Shown here one piece after another: positions 44,502 through 52,840 of a stretch of 64,000 nucleotides of DNA. Positions within the stretch are counted from its first letter, which is position 1; every line of letters starts with the position of its first letter. The position numbers and the translations under genes are program-made. This DNA is from Roseovarius autotrophicus (lineage in GTDB: Bacteria > Pseudomonadota > Alphaproteobacteria > Rhodobacterales > Rhodobacteraceae): positions 124,001 through 188,000 of the forward strand of contig NZ_JAGQDH010000002.1 of NCBI RefSeq assembly GCF_018069895.1, read 5' to 3'. Under the pieces are notes generated by a model. That model made no database searches, was not told where the DNA came from, and saw only the letters and a list, made by a program, of their open reading frames with translations.

Positions 44502-45302
44502 ATGGCACACACCAAGAACCACGACTACCATATCCTGCCGCCCTCCATCTGGCCGCTGCTGGGCGCGCTGGGTGGCTTCGTCATGCTTTTCGGGGCGGTG
44601 CTCTGGTTCCATGACAAGGGCCCGTGGATGTTCCTCGCCGGCCTGGTGGGGGTGCTTTATGTGATGTTCGGCTGGTGGGCCGATGTGGTCCATGAAGGGC
44701 AGACCGGCGATCACACGCCCGTCGTGCGGATCGGGCTGCGCTATGGCTTCATCATGTTCATCATGTCCGAGGTGATGTTCTTTGCCGCCTGGTTCTGGAG
44801 CTTTTTCAAGCACGCCATGTATCCGATGGGGGATCTTTCGCCCATGGTCGATGGCATCTGGCCGCCCGCAGGCATCGAGACCTTCGATCCCTGGCACCTG
44901 CCGCTGATCAACACGCTGATCCTGTTGTGTTCAGGCTGTGCCGCCACCTGGGCGCACCATGCGCTGGTGCATGAGAACAACCGTCAGGACATGAAGTGGG
45001 GTCTGATCCTTGCCATCGCGCTTGGCGTGATCTTCACCGGATTTCAGGCCTATGAATACAGCCACGCGGCCTTCGGCTTCTCGGGCAATATCTACGGGGC
45101 CAACTTCTTCATGGCGACGGGCTTTCACGGCGCGCATGTGATCATCGGCACGATATTCCTGTTTGTCTGCCTGATGCGTACACTCAAGGGGCATTTCACG
45201 CCCGAGCAACATGTGGGCTTCGAGGCGGCGGCGTGGTACTGGCATTTCGTCGATGTCGTCTGGCTGTTCCTCTTCGCGGCGATCTACGTCTGGGGAAGCT
45301 GA
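44502..45302 (+). CDS. ctaE: Cytochrome c oxidase subunit III
   Basis: 266 residues with seven membrane helices. Recognisable blocks are [29 protein letters not shown] (with the conserved Glu of SEVMFF), [62 protein letters not shown] and [17 protein letters not shown]. It binds lipid and stabilises the proton-uptake side of the enzyme. It ends the core cluster; a stem-loop follows. Confidence 0.97.
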   Translation: MAHTKNHDYHILPPSIWPLLGALGGFVMLFGAVLWFHDKGPWMFLAGLVGVLYVMFGWWADVVHEGQTGDHTPVVRIGLRYGFIMFIMSEVMFFAAWFWSFFKHAMYPMGDLSPMVDGIWPPAGIETFDPWHLPLINTLILLCSGCAATWAHHALVHENNRQDMKWGLILAIALGVIFTGFQAYEYSHAAFGFSGNIYGANFFMATGFHGAHVIIGTIFLFVCLMRTLKGHFTPEQHVGFEAAAWYWHFVDVVWLFLFAAIYVWGS

Positions 45303-45336
45303 CCGGGGCGCGCCAGCGGCCCGATGCCAGCGGCGC

Positions 45337-45358
45337 GAGTATTTTTGGCAAGATGAAG
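45337..45358 (+). repeat. Possible dispersed Rhodobacteraceae intergenic motif
   Basis: A 22-base run beginning GAGTATTTTTGGCAAG in the ctaE-surf1 gap. From memory, near-identical GAGTATTT...AAGATGAAG stretches recur between genes of this family. Only one copy is seen here, so the claim rests on recall. Confidence 0.3.
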
Positions 45359-45359
45359 A

Positions 45360-45392
45360 TGCGGGGGGTTTTCCTTCCCCGCATTTTCCTTT
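45360..45392 (+). terminator. Terminator-like hairpin after ctaE
   Basis: Seven-base arms (TGCGGGG / CCCCGCA) with a ten-base loop and a T-rich tail (TTTTCCTTTT) after the stem. It lies 57 bases past the ctaE stop and before surf1, which starts 12 bases later. Confidence 0.6.
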
Positions 45393-45404
45393 TGAAGGCG
45401 GGAC

Positions 45405-46088
45405 ATGCGACAGGGCGTTCTGATCCCCTTGATTTTTGGCATCGCCGGCGTGGCGGTGCTGGTTGGCTTGGGCAAATGGCAAGTAGAGCGGCTGGCGTGG
45501 AAAGAGGGTGTGCTGGCCGATATTGCCGCGCATATCAGCGCGGAGCCAGTGGACCTGCCCGAGGCGGTAGAGCCGGAGAGGGATCGCTATCTGCCGGTCG
45601 CGGTGACGGGGCGGATTGGCGACGCGGGCCTGCGGGTGCTGGTCAGCCAGAAACAGGTGGGCGCGGGATACCGGGTGATTTCCGCGCTGGAAACGGACGG
45701 TCGGCGGGTGCTGTTGGATCGGGGCTTCGTCAAGGTGAGCGCCGATATTCCGGCCCCGCCTGCGGGTGAGATCACCGTGACCGGCAATCTGCACTGGCCT
45801 GATGAGCGGCTGAGTTCGACGCCCGAGAACGATGTGGGGGGCAATATGTGGTTTGCCCGCGACATCGCGCAAATGGCTGACGTGCTGGGGACCGAGCCGG
45901 TGCTGGTGGTGGCGCGGGCGCTGTCGGTGCCGGAAGTGGGGGTGTCGCCCCTGCCGGTCAACACGGGCGGTATTCCCAACGACCACCTGAGTTACGCGAT
46001 CACATGGTTTTCGCTGGCCGCGATTTGGGCCGCGATGACGGGGGTTTTCATCTGGCGCATGCGGCAGGCAGAGAGGGGCAAGACGTGA
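45405..46088 (+). CDS. SURF1 family oxidase assembly protein
   Basis: 227 residues with a helix at each end (GVLIPLIFGIAGVAVLVGLGKWQVERL; YAITWFSLAAIWAAMTGVFIW), flanking a periplasmic domain. Blocks DRYLPVAVTGRI, GYRVISALETDGRRVLLDRGFV and NTGGIPNDHLSYAITWF are typical of SURF1. It helps insert heme a into subunit I. GGCGGGAC before the ATG is a plausible ribosome site. Its stop overlaps the thrC start. Confidence 0.93.
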   Translation: MRQGVLIPLIFGIAGVAVLVGLGKWQVERLAWKEGVLADIAAHISAEPVDLPEAVEPERDRYLPVAVTGRIGDAGLRVLVSQKQVGAGYRVISALETDGRRVLLDRGFVKVSADIPAPPAGEITVTGNLHWPDERLSSTPENDVGGNMWFARDIAQMADVLGTEPVLVVARALSVPEVGVSPLPVNTGGIPNDHLSYAITWFSLAAIWAAMTGVFIWRMRQAERGKT

Positions 46089-47473
46089 AATACATCTCGA
46101 CACGGGGCCGCGCGCCCAGCTTGAGTTTTGAAGAGGCGATGCTGACGGGGTTGGCGCGCGATGGCGGGCTTTACCTGCCCGAGAGCATTCCGCAGATGAG
46201 CCATGCGGATATTCGCGCGCTGGAGGGCGTGAGCTATGAGGAGGCTGCGTTCCGGGTGATGCGGCCGTTCATTGGCGATGCCTTTACCGACGCTGAATTT
46301 CGCGGGATCATCGAACGGGCCTATGCGGGGTTTGGCCATGCGGCGCGGGCACCGCTCAAGCAGTTGGCACCGGGGCATTTCCTGCTGGAGCTGTTCCACG
46401 GGCCGACGCTGGCGTTCAAGGATTTCGCCATGCAGTTGATCGGGCAGATGTTCGAGTTTTCGCTCAAACGCTCTGGCAAACGGGTGAGCATTGTGGGCGC
46501 GACAAGCGGCGATACCGGATCAGCAGCGATTGAGGCGTTTCGGGGTTTGGATGCGGTGGATGTGTTCATCCTCTATCCGCATGGCCGCGTGTCAGAGGTG
46601 CAGCGGCGGCAGATGACGACGCCGGTCGAGGGCAATGTGCATGCGCTGGCGATTGACGGGCATTTCGATGATGCCCAAGCGCGCGTCAAGGATATGTTCA
46701 ACGATTTCGAGTTCCGTGACGGGGTGCGGCTGGCCGGGGTCAACAGCATCAACTGGGCGCGGGTTCTGGCGCAGGTGGTGTATTATTTCACCTCTGCGGT
46801 GAGCCTTGGCGCGCCGGATCGCAAGGTGAGTTTCACCGTGCCCACGGGCAATTTCGGCGATGTGTTCGCGGGCTATATCGCCAAGCGGATGGGCCTGCCG
46901 ATTGAGCGGCTGGTGGTGGCGACCAATCAGAACGATATTCTGCACCGCTGTCTAAGCACGGGCGCGTATCGCCCCGATGGCGTGGCCCCGTCGATCAGCC
47001 CGTCGATGGATATTCAGGTGTCCTCGAATTTCGAGCGGGCGCTCTATTATGCCTATGGGCAGGATGGCGGTGCCGTGGCGCAGGAGATGGAGGCGTTGAA
47101 GGCCGGTGGCTTTACCGTCAGCCAGGGCGCGCTGGAGGCGTTGCGCGAGACATTCGATAGCGGGCGCTGTGACGAGGATCAGACCCGCGCCGCGATCCGG
47201 GAGACATGGGCCGCGAGCGGTGAATTGCTCTGTCCGCATAGTGCCGTGGGGGTGCATGTGGCAGAGGCCGAGCGCCGCGCGGGCGTGCCGATGATCACGC
47301 TGGCCACCGCCCATCCGGCCAAGTTCCCGGCGGCGGTGGAAGAGGCGAGCGGTATTCACCCCCCCTTGCCCGAGCGTATGGCGGACCTGTATGAGCGGCA
47401 GGAGCGCGTGACGCGCATCGCCAATGACCTTGCCGCCATCGAAACCCTGATCAAGGAACGGATCGCCCATTGA
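46085..47473 (+). CDS. thrC: Threonine synthase
   Basis: 462 residues, PLP-dependent fold type II. The N-terminal motif is ISTRGRAPSLSFEEAMLTGLARDGGLYLPE, the PLP lysine lies in GPTLAFKDFAMQ, and the phosphate loop is SGDTGSAAIEAF. GNFGDVFAGYIAKRMGLP and SMDIQVSSNFERAL follow. It converts O-phosphohomoserine to threonine. The start is GTG at 46085, overlapping the surf1 stop (GTGA). Confidence 0.96.
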   Translation: MKYISTRGRAPSLSFEEAMLTGLARDGGLYLPESIPQMSHADIRALEGVSYEEAAFRVMRPFIGDAFTDAEFRGIIERAYAGFGHAARAPLKQLAPGHFLLELFHGPTLAFKDFAMQLIGQMFEFSLKRSGKRVSIVGATSGDTGSAAIEAFRGLDAVDVFILYPHGRVSEVQRRQMTTPVEGNVHALAIDGHFDDAQARVKDMFNDFEFRDGVRLAGVNSINWARVLAQVVYYFTSAVSLGAPDRKVSFTVPTGNFGDVFAGYIAKRMGLPIERLVVATNQNDILHRCLSTGAYRPDGVAPSISPSMDIQVSSNFERALYYAYGQDGGAVAQEMEALKAGGFTVSQGALEALRETFDSGRCDEDQTRAAIRETWAASGELLCPHSAVGVHVAEAERRAGVPMITLATAHPAKFPAAVEEASGIHPPLPERMADLYERQERVTRIANDLAAIETLIKERIAH

Positions 47474-48732
47474 CCGTCAATCTCACTACCCTGTCCAACG
47501 GATTCCGCATCGTATCGGAGACCATGCCGGGGCTGCAATCGGCGGCTGTCGGCATCTGGGTTCTGGCGGGCGCGCGCCATGAAGAGGCGCAGCAAAACGG
47601 CATCGCGCATTTTCTCGAACACATGGCGTTCAAGGGCACGGCGCGGCGCTCGGCCTTGCAGATTGCCGAGGCGATCGAGGATGTGGGCGGTTATATCAAC
47701 GCCTATACCAGCCGCGAGGTGACGGCCTATTACGCGCGTATTCTCAAGGACGATGTGCCGCTTGCCGTTGATGTGCTGGCCGATATCCTGCGCAACCCGG
47801 CCTTTGACGCGCGCGAGATCGAGGTGGAGCGGGGTGTGATCCTGCAGGAGATCGGGCAGGCGCTTGATACGCCGGACGATATCATCTTCGACTGGTTGCA
47901 GGAGCGCGCCTATCCCGATCACCCGCTCGGCCGCACGATCCTTGGCCCCGAAGAGCGGGTGCGCGCCTTCGCACGGCCCGATCTGGAGGGGTTCGTGGAC
48001 CGCCATTACCGGCCCGGCCAGATGGTGCTGTCTGCCGCAGGCGCGGTGGATCACGGCGCTCTGGTGCGGCTCGCCGAGGAGATGTTCGGCGACATGGTGC
48101 CGGCACCATCCGCCGTGCCGCCGCGCGCACGGTTCGAAGGCGGTGAGATACGGCGCGAGAAGGCGCTGGAGCAGGCGCATTTCGCGCTGGCGTTCGAATC
48201 GCCCGATTATGCCCATGACGATATCCACGCGGCGCAGATCTATGCCTCGGCGCTGGGTGGCTCGATGTCCTCGCGGCTTTTCCAGGAGGTGCGTGAGCGG
48301 CGCGGCCTTTGCTACACGATCTTCGCGCAGGCGGGTGCCTATGCGGATACGGGGATGATGACGATCTATGCGGGCACCTCGGCCGAGCAGATGGCAGAGC
48401 TTGCTCATGTCACCATCGACGAGATGAAGCGCGCCGCCGATGACATGAGCGCGGCGGAGGTCGAGCGCGCGCGCGCGCAGATGAAGGCGGGGCTGCTGAT
48501 GGGGCTGGAAAGCCCGTCGAGCCGTGCCGAGCGGCTGGCGCGGATGTTGCAGATCTGGGGCCGGGTGCCGGAACTGAGCGAGGTGGTGGAGCGGATCGAC
48601 GCGGTGACGCTTGCCGATGTGTGCCGGGTTGCCGAGACCACGGTGGCGCGCGCGCCCTCGGCGCTGGCTCTTTACGGGCCGGTCGCGAGTGCGCCCGATC
48701 TGGCGCAGCTTGACGCGAGGCGCGTTGCCTGA
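47470..48732 (+). CDS. M16 family zinc peptidase (processing peptidase type)
   Basis: 420 residues. The inverted zinc motif HFLEH (His 47, Glu 50, His 51) is in GIAHFLEHMAFKGT, and the third ligand Glu lies in EVERGVILQEI (about 120-130). SREVTAYYARILKDD and RLFQEVRERRGLCYTIFAQ are typical of mitochondrial-processing-peptidase-like bacterial PepR. It hydrolyses short to medium peptides in the cytoplasm or periplasm. The start is TTG at 47470 overlapping the thrC stop (TTGA). Confidence 0.93.
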   Translation: MTVNLTTLSNGFRIVSETMPGLQSAAVGIWVLAGARHEEAQQNGIAHFLEHMAFKGTARRSALQIAEAIEDVGGYINAYTSREVTAYYARILKDDVPLAVDVLADILRNPAFDAREIEVERGVILQEIGQALDTPDDIIFDWLQERAYPDHPLGRTILGPEERVRAFARPDLEGFVDRHYRPGQMVLSAAGAVDHGALVRLAEEMFGDMVPAPSAVPPRARFEGGEIRREKALEQAHFALAFESPDYAHDDIHAAQIYASALGGSMSSRLFQEVRERRGLCYTIFAQAGAYADTGMMTIYAGTSAEQMAELAHVTIDEMKRAADDMSAAEVERARAQMKAGLLMGLESPSSRAERLARMLQIWGRVPELSEVVERIDAVTLADVCRVAETTVARAPSALALYGPVASAPDLAQLDARRVA

Positions 48733-49319
48733 TGCTGCTTTTGCCACGCCGCAAGCTCAGGATCGAGACCGAGCGTCTCACCCTGCGCCCTCCGGTGATG
48801 GCTGATTTCCGCGACTGGAGCGGGCTGCGTGGCGAGAGCGCGGATTTCCTGACGCCCTGGGAGCCCGCCTGGGCCACCGATCACCTCTCGCGCAAGGGGT
48901 TTTCCAACCGGGTCTGGTGGGCGCAGAGGTCGATTGCGGGCGGCAGTGCGCTGCCGCTTTTCCTCATCCGACGCGGAGACCGCACACTTCTGGGGGCGAT
49001 CACGCTCGACAATATCCGGCGCGGACCATCGCAGGCGGGCACGCTTGGTTACTGGATCGGGCAGCGCCACGCCCGGCAGGGCTATATGCGCGAGGCCATC
49101 GCGGGCGTGGTCCATCACGCCTATGAGCGGCTTGATCTGAGCCGGTTGGAGGCGGCCTGCCTGCCGGAGAACCATGCCTCGCGGGGGCTTCTGGAAAGTT
49201 GCGGCTTCAAGTATGAGGGGGTGGCGCAGAGCTATCTTCAGATCAACGGGCGCTGGCGCACGCATGTCCTTTACGCCGCCTTGCGTGCCGACCGGCGGGG
49301 GCGGACCGAGGCGGGCTGA
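48732..49319 (+). CDS. GNAT N-acetyltransferase, RimJ-like
   Basis: 195 residues with the RimJ/RimL family order: IETERLTLRPPVMADFRDW (beta 1), LLGAITLDNIRRG, the acetyl-CoA loop GQRHARQGYMREAIAGVVHHAYERL and ENHASRGLLESCGFKYEGVAQSYLQINGRWRTHVLYA. Such enzymes acetylate N-termini of ribosomal proteins or other amines. The start overlaps the M16 stop by one base. The actual target is unknown. Confidence 0.9.
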   Translation: MLLLPRRKLRIETERLTLRPPVMADFRDWSGLRGESADFLTPWEPAWATDHLSRKGFSNRVWWAQRSIAGGSALPLFLIRRGDRTLLGAITLDNIRRGPSQAGTLGYWIGQRHARQGYMREAIAGVVHHAYERLDLSRLEAACLPENHASRGLLESCGFKYEGVAQSYLQINGRWRTHVLYAALRADRRGRTEAG

Positions 49320-49368
49320 CGGCATGGCAATTCGTGCTATCCTCTTTTCTGACCAGAGGAGGCGCGCC

Positions 49369-50184
49369 ATGATCCGACTTGCCCTTGCCCTTATCCTGTT
49401 GGCCGCGCCCGTGCCGGCGCAGGAGCGTCGCCCGAGCCATTGCATCGCCGTGGCGGAGAATACGCCGGGGGTGGAATATCTGCACAAGGCCGGGTTCCGC
49501 GATCCGCTGCCCGATTTCACCGCCCGTATGCGGTATATCTCGCATTCCAGCTTTCTTATTCAGGCGGGGGGGTATTCGGCGATCACCGATTACGCCGGGT
49601 TCATCGGCACGGTGGATTTCGTGCCCGACATCGTCACCATGAACCACGCCCATTCCACCCATTTCACCCCCAACCCCGACCCGGCGATCCCCCATGTGCT
49701 GCGCGGCTGGGGGCGGTTCGGCGAGGGGGTCGAACATCATCTCGATCTGGGTGCGATGCTGGTGCGCAATGTGCCGACAGACATCCGGCTGGGCGAGACC
49801 GGGCGCGAACCGAACGGAAACTCGATCTTCGTTTTCGAGACCGAGGGGCTGTGCATCGCCCATCTGGGCCATCTGCATCACGAACCGACCGATGAACAAT
49901 ATGCCGCAATCGGCCGGATGGATGTGGTGATGGTGCCGGTCGATGGCGGGTTCACCATGGCGGTGGATAGCATGATCGACGTGATGCGCCGGGTGAAGGC
50001 GAGCGTCATCCTGCCGATGCACTGGTTCAGCGATGCAACGCTGGAGCGGTTCCTGCGCGGCATGGAGGGAGAATTCGCGATCCTGCGCCCCGGCGTTAGC
50101 GAGATCGAGGTATCGCTGCGGACCTTGCCGGAAAGGCCGACCATTGTCGTTCTGCGCCCGGCATGGCTGCGCGACAACGAATAG
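49369..50184 (+). CDS. Secreted metallo-beta-lactamase-fold hydrolase
   Basis: 271 residues with a signal peptide (MIRLALALILLAAPVPAQ). The beta-lactamase-like fold resembles UlaG-type lactonases: RYISHSSFLIQAGGYSAITDYAGF, PDIVTMNHAHSTHFTP (metal-binding His/Ser/Thr in place of the HxHxDH motif), LCIAHLGHLHHEPTDEQ and VILPMHWFSD. The exact metal ligands differ from class B lactamases. Upstream GAGGAGGCGC is a strong ribosome site. No neighbour reveals the substrate; the next gene converges three bases away. Confidence 0.8.
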   Translation: MIRLALALILLAAPVPAQERRPSHCIAVAENTPGVEYLHKAGFRDPLPDFTARMRYISHSSFLIQAGGYSAITDYAGFIGTVDFVPDIVTMNHAHSTHFTPNPDPAIPHVLRGWGRFGEGVEHHLDLGAMLVRNVPTDIRLGETGREPNGNSIFVFETEGLCIAHLGHLHHEPTDEQYAAIGRMDVVMVPVDGGFTMAVDSMIDVMRRVKASVILPMHWFSDATLERFLRGMEGEFAILRPGVSEIEVSLRTLPERPTIVVLRPAWLRDNE

Positions 50185-50187
50185 GTG

Positions 50188-50694
50188 TCACCTCGGGCGC
50201 GGCACCGCGACAAGACCGAGGGCGCGCGCGGTTTCGAGCGCGAGAATGTCGCTGTCAAGACCGTGTGCGGCCTGATGGCGCCGTATGGCGGCGCGGGTGC
50301 GCGGATCGAGCGCGCCGGTCACGGGGCCGCGATAGATGCCGCGCGCGGCAAGGGCCCGCTGAACCGAGGCGATGAACGTGGGGGTCATGATGTCGGGGCA
50401 GGGGGTTTCGATCCAGGTCACGCGACGCTCCGAGACGATGGCCTGGCGTGTCTCGGTAGCATAGCGGGCAGGCAAAAGCACGTGGCCAGCGGCATCGGTG
50501 ACGGCGGGGGTCTCCTCGACCTGTTCGGTCACGGTTTCGATCACGGCGGGCGTCACCTGCTTGCCCCAGCAGGTGCCAGGGGCGGCGCCGGGCGGCGTTT
50601 CGGCCAGATCGGCGGGGGCCGTGGCCGTGAACGTCTGTGGTTGACAGGCGGCCAGCGTCAGCACGGCAAAGGTGAAAATGAGGCGGCTGGGCAT
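50188..50694 (-). CDS. Peptidoglycan-binding domain lipoprotein
   Basis: 168 residues. A lipoprotein signal ends in LTLAAC. A variable region (about 18-120) has two cysteines (GTCWG and ETPCPD) before the C-terminal PG_binding_1 domain: TPTFIASVQRALAARGIYRGPVTGALDPRTRAAIRRHQAAHGLDS. It is likely bound to the wall from the outer membrane. The ATG at 50694 is the last start before the signal; a longer frame to 50796 has no signal-like start. The role is not known. Confidence 0.8.
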   Translation of the reverse strand: MPSRLIFTFAVLTLAACQPQTFTATAPADLAETPPGAAPGTCWGKQVTPAVIETVTEQVEETPAVTDAAGHVLLPARYATETRQAIVSERRVTWIETPCPDIMTPTFIASVQRALAARGIYRGPVTGALDPRTRAAIRRHQAAHGLDSDILALETARALGLVAVPRPR

Positions 50695-50863
50695 GGGCGC
50701 GTCGGTCCGGGTGATCGATACGCGGACGGTAGGGGCAAGGGCACGCGCCAGCAAGCGCCGAGAGCGCGGATCGCCGCGAAACGGCCATTTCGTCATGACG
50801 GCCAGGCATATCCCGACATCGCCCTCGGCCAGAGACCGTCGGCAGCGATGCCGAGGCTCTGCT

Positions 50864-51355
50864 TCAGGGCCGGTCGCCGATTTCGCCCGAGAGGGTAAAG
50901 AGGCGCTTGGGCCCGCCTGCCGGTTCGATCTTGATCACGCCGACGCCGCGCTTGCCCTCGAACTGGCCGGTGCCGTTGACCAACTCCCAGAAGCCGTCAT
51001 CGTGCAGTTCGGGCTTTTCCGCGCCCTTCATGAACACCGCGCGCACGGTGAACTTCACGATGGCCACATCGCCGTTTTCGGCCTCGAACCGAAGATAGCC
51101 GCGCGGGTCGCCTCCCATGGGCGGCTTGATGTCGTGCCAGCCGAATTCGGTGACCTTGGCCCCGGCAAGCGCGCCCTCGCCTTCGGACACGCCCTCGCGG
51201 CGCACGGCGAGGACGAAATGCGGCGTGCCGTCGCCCATCTCGAAGCGGATCTGTTCCTGCGGGTCGAGAACGGTGGTGACGCTGACGGGTGCGGCGAGTG
51301 CGGCACCGGTCACGAGCATGAGGCCGGCGGCGCCGAGGAATTTTGTGAACGGCAT
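50864..51355 (-). CDS. Secreted hypothetical protein
   Basis: 163 residues with a signal peptide (MPFTKFLGAAGLMLVTGAALA). The mature part looks all-beta: VTTVLDPQEQIRFEMGDGTPHFVLAVRREG, GYLRFEAENGDVAIVKFTVRAVF and WELVNGTGQFEGKRGVGVIKIEPAGGPKRLFTLSGEIG. The last segment (GTGQFEGKRGVG) recalls lipocalin-like or DUF3224-type proteins, but I cannot assign a family. It lies between petR and the lipoprotein gene on the same strand. A strong dyad lies about 100 bases upstream. Confidence 0.7.
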   Translation of the reverse strand: MPFTKFLGAAGLMLVTGAALAAPVSVTTVLDPQEQIRFEMGDGTPHFVLAVRREGVSEGEGALAGAKVTEFGWHDIKPPMGGDPRGYLRFEAENGDVAIVKFTVRAVFMKGAEKPELHDDGFWELVNGTGQFEGKRGVGVIKIEPAGGPKRLFTLSGEIGDRP

Positions 51356-51449
51356 GTTGGGTCACTCCCTGAGAATTATTTCTGCCCGGATCGGACTCAG
51401 GCAGAAGGCAATTCTACGCAGCGAATCTCAACAGGGAAAACGTCCCGCA

Positions 51450-51475
51450 ATATTCACATTTGCGTGTGTGAATAT
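51450..51475. promoter_or_regulatory. AT-rich perfect dyad after petR
   Basis: Nine-base arms (ATATTCACA / TGTGAATAT) with an eight-base spacer. It sits seven bases past the petR stop and about 95 bases before the downstream secreted-protein gene. It may be an operator for that gene or a hairpin. Confidence 0.45.
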
Positions 51476-51481
51476 GTCGCT

Positions 51482-52183
51482 TCAGTCCGGTGCAAGCATA
51501 TAGCCCTCGCCCCGCACGGTCTGAAGATAGCGGGGTTGTTTCGGATCGGCCTCGATCTTGCGGCGCAGGCGGGTGATCTGCACATCGACGGCGCGTTCCT
51601 GCGCCTGCCCGTTGTCGCGGCCAAGTTCCTCGACCAAACGTGCACGGCTGATCGCTTGCCGGAGGTTTTCGGCGAAGATGCGCATGAGTTGCACCTCGGT
51701 CGCCGTCAGCTTGATCGGGGCGCCCCCGCGCGTGAGTTCCGCACGCTCAATGTCATAGCGCACCGACCCCATCCTGAGCGCGCGCGGCTGCACCTCTTCT
51801 GGCTCCGGCTCGGGCATCCGGCGCAGGATGGCATTGATCCGCAGCAGCAGTTCGCGTGGCTCGAAGGGTTTGGGGAGATAGTCATCGGCCCCCGCCTCAA
51901 GCCCCTCGATCCGGTCGGCGGCCTCGCCGCGCGCGGTCAGCAGCAAGATCGGCGTGTTGCGGGTCTCGCGCAGGGTCCGCGTCAAATCGACGCCGCTTTC
52001 ACCGGGCATCATCACATCGAGCACGATCAGGTCGAAATCGAGCCCCGCGAGCACACGCCGGGCGTGGGCCGCATCGCGCGCCACCGAGACAAAAAATCCG
52101 TGCCGCATGAGGAACTTGCGGAGCAAATCCCGAATACGCTCGTCATCATCGACGATCAGAAGGTGTGGCGACGGCTCGCTCAT
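51482..52183 (-). CDS. OmpR-family response regulator, PetR-like
   Basis: 233 residues: a receiver domain (about 1-120) with acidic DDDERIR, phospho-acceptor Asp in LIVLDVMMPG and Lys in LPKPFEPREL, then an OmpR/PhoB winged helix (about 135-230) ending VDVQITRLRRKIEADPKQPRYLQTVRGEGYML. No sensor kinase gene is adjacent. PetR of R. capsulatus is such a kinase-less regulator needed for cytochrome bc1 expression, encoded after a MarR-type gene (petP), matching this layout. The ATG overlaps the petP-like stop (ATGA). Confidence 0.85.
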   Translation of the reverse strand: MSEPSPHLLIVDDDERIRDLLRKFLMRHGFFVSVARDAAHARRVLAGLDFDLIVLDVMMPGESGVDLTRTLRETRNTPILLLTARGEAADRIEGLEAGADDYLPKPFEPRELLLRINAILRRMPEPEPEEVQPRALRMGSVRYDIERAELTRGGAPIKLTATEVQLMRIFAENLRQAISRARLVEELGRDNGQAQERAVDVQITRLRRKIEADPKQPRYLQTVRGEGYMLAPD

Positions 52184-52677
52184 GTGTCGGACTCCCTGAT
52201 GCCATGGTAACGGCGGCGCATCTCGGGGTCCATCATCGCTTCGAGCACCTGCCGAAATCCCGCCACCGCTTGCGGCCCCGCCGCGCGATAGGCGGCGCGC
52301 ATCCGCGCGCGCTGTGCATCCGACAGCTTGCGTTCCAGCGCATGTCCTGCCTCGGTCAGCGTCAGGTGACGCTCTCGACGGTCGGTCGTGCCCACCCGGC
52401 TTTCCACCAGCCCGTCCTCGATCAGCGTGCGCAGAACGCGGTTGAGAGATTGCTTGGTCACGCCTAGAATGGCCAGCAGGTTGTTGACGGTGGTGCCGGG
52501 GCTGCGGGCGATGAAATGGATCGCCCGATGATGGGCGCGGCCATAGGCCATGGTGGCAAGAATGCGGTCGGGATCGGCGGTAAAGCCGCGATAGGCAAAG
52601 AACATTGCCTCGATGCCTTGGCGCAACTGCTCATCGGTGAGAAACAGAAGGTTTTCGCCGCCCTGAATCTCGGCCAT
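52180..52677 (-). CDS. MarR-family regulator, PetP-like
   Basis: 165 residues with the MarR winged helix: NNLLAILGVTKQSLNRVLRTLIEDGLVESRVGTTDRRERHLTLTEAGHALERKL is the core (about 70-125). Flanking helices provide the dimer interface. It is translated together with the response regulator (ATGA overlap). The ATG at 52677 has GGAG seven bases upstream; a GTG at 52701 is less likely. In R. capsulatus petP-petR act together; the ligand is unknown. Its promoter region overlaps that of ilvE. Confidence 0.88.
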   Translation of the reverse strand: MAEIQGGENLLFLTDEQLRQGIEAMFFAYRGFTADPDRILATMAYGRAHHRAIHFIARSPGTTVNNLLAILGVTKQSLNRVLRTLIEDGLVESRVGTTDRRERHLTLTEAGHALERKLSDAQRARMRAAYRAAGPQAVAGFRQVLEAMMDPEMRRRYHGIRESDT

Positions 52678-52714
52678 GCCAATACTCCATTCACAATTCA
52701 CGCGCCTCGTGGGG

Positions 52715-52743
52715 ATATTACGTCAGCTTTATTGACATTCCAA
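52715..52743 (-). promoter_or_regulatory. Promoter of the petP-petR unit
   Basis: Minus-strand TTGGAA and TAATAT are separated by 17 bases, with a predicted start about 30 bases before the petP-like ATG. It overlaps the ilvE -35 element on the other strand. Confidence 0.5.
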
Positions 52744-52760
52744 GTTCGAATCGGTAGCAA
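52732..52760 (+). promoter_or_regulatory. Promoter of ilvE
   Basis: Consensus -35 TTGACA and -10 TAGCAA with a 17-base spacer, about 80 bases before the ilvE ATG. The predicted leader contains an inverted repeat. Confidence 0.55.
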
Positions 52761-52772
52761 TTTTCAGAAACT

Positions 52773-52808
52773 GCGTAATTTTATGTCCGATGTGGCCATA
52801 AAATACGC
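52773..52808. promoter_or_regulatory. Imperfect inverted repeat in the ilvE leader
   Basis: Arms GCGTAATTTTATG and CATAAAATACGC pair with one bulge around an 11-base spacer. It lies just downstream of the predicted ilvE start site and could be an operator (e.g. for the neighbouring MarR protein) or an RNA hairpin. Confidence 0.5.
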
Positions 52809-52840
52809 AATAAATGAAAATATGATCAAGAAGGTGAACC

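Noticed and set aside
49369..50184. Metallo-beta-lactamase-fold protein as an antibiotic resistance enzyme
   Set aside because: The HxHxDH motif of class B lactamases is absent and the sequence fits UlaG-like hydrolases.
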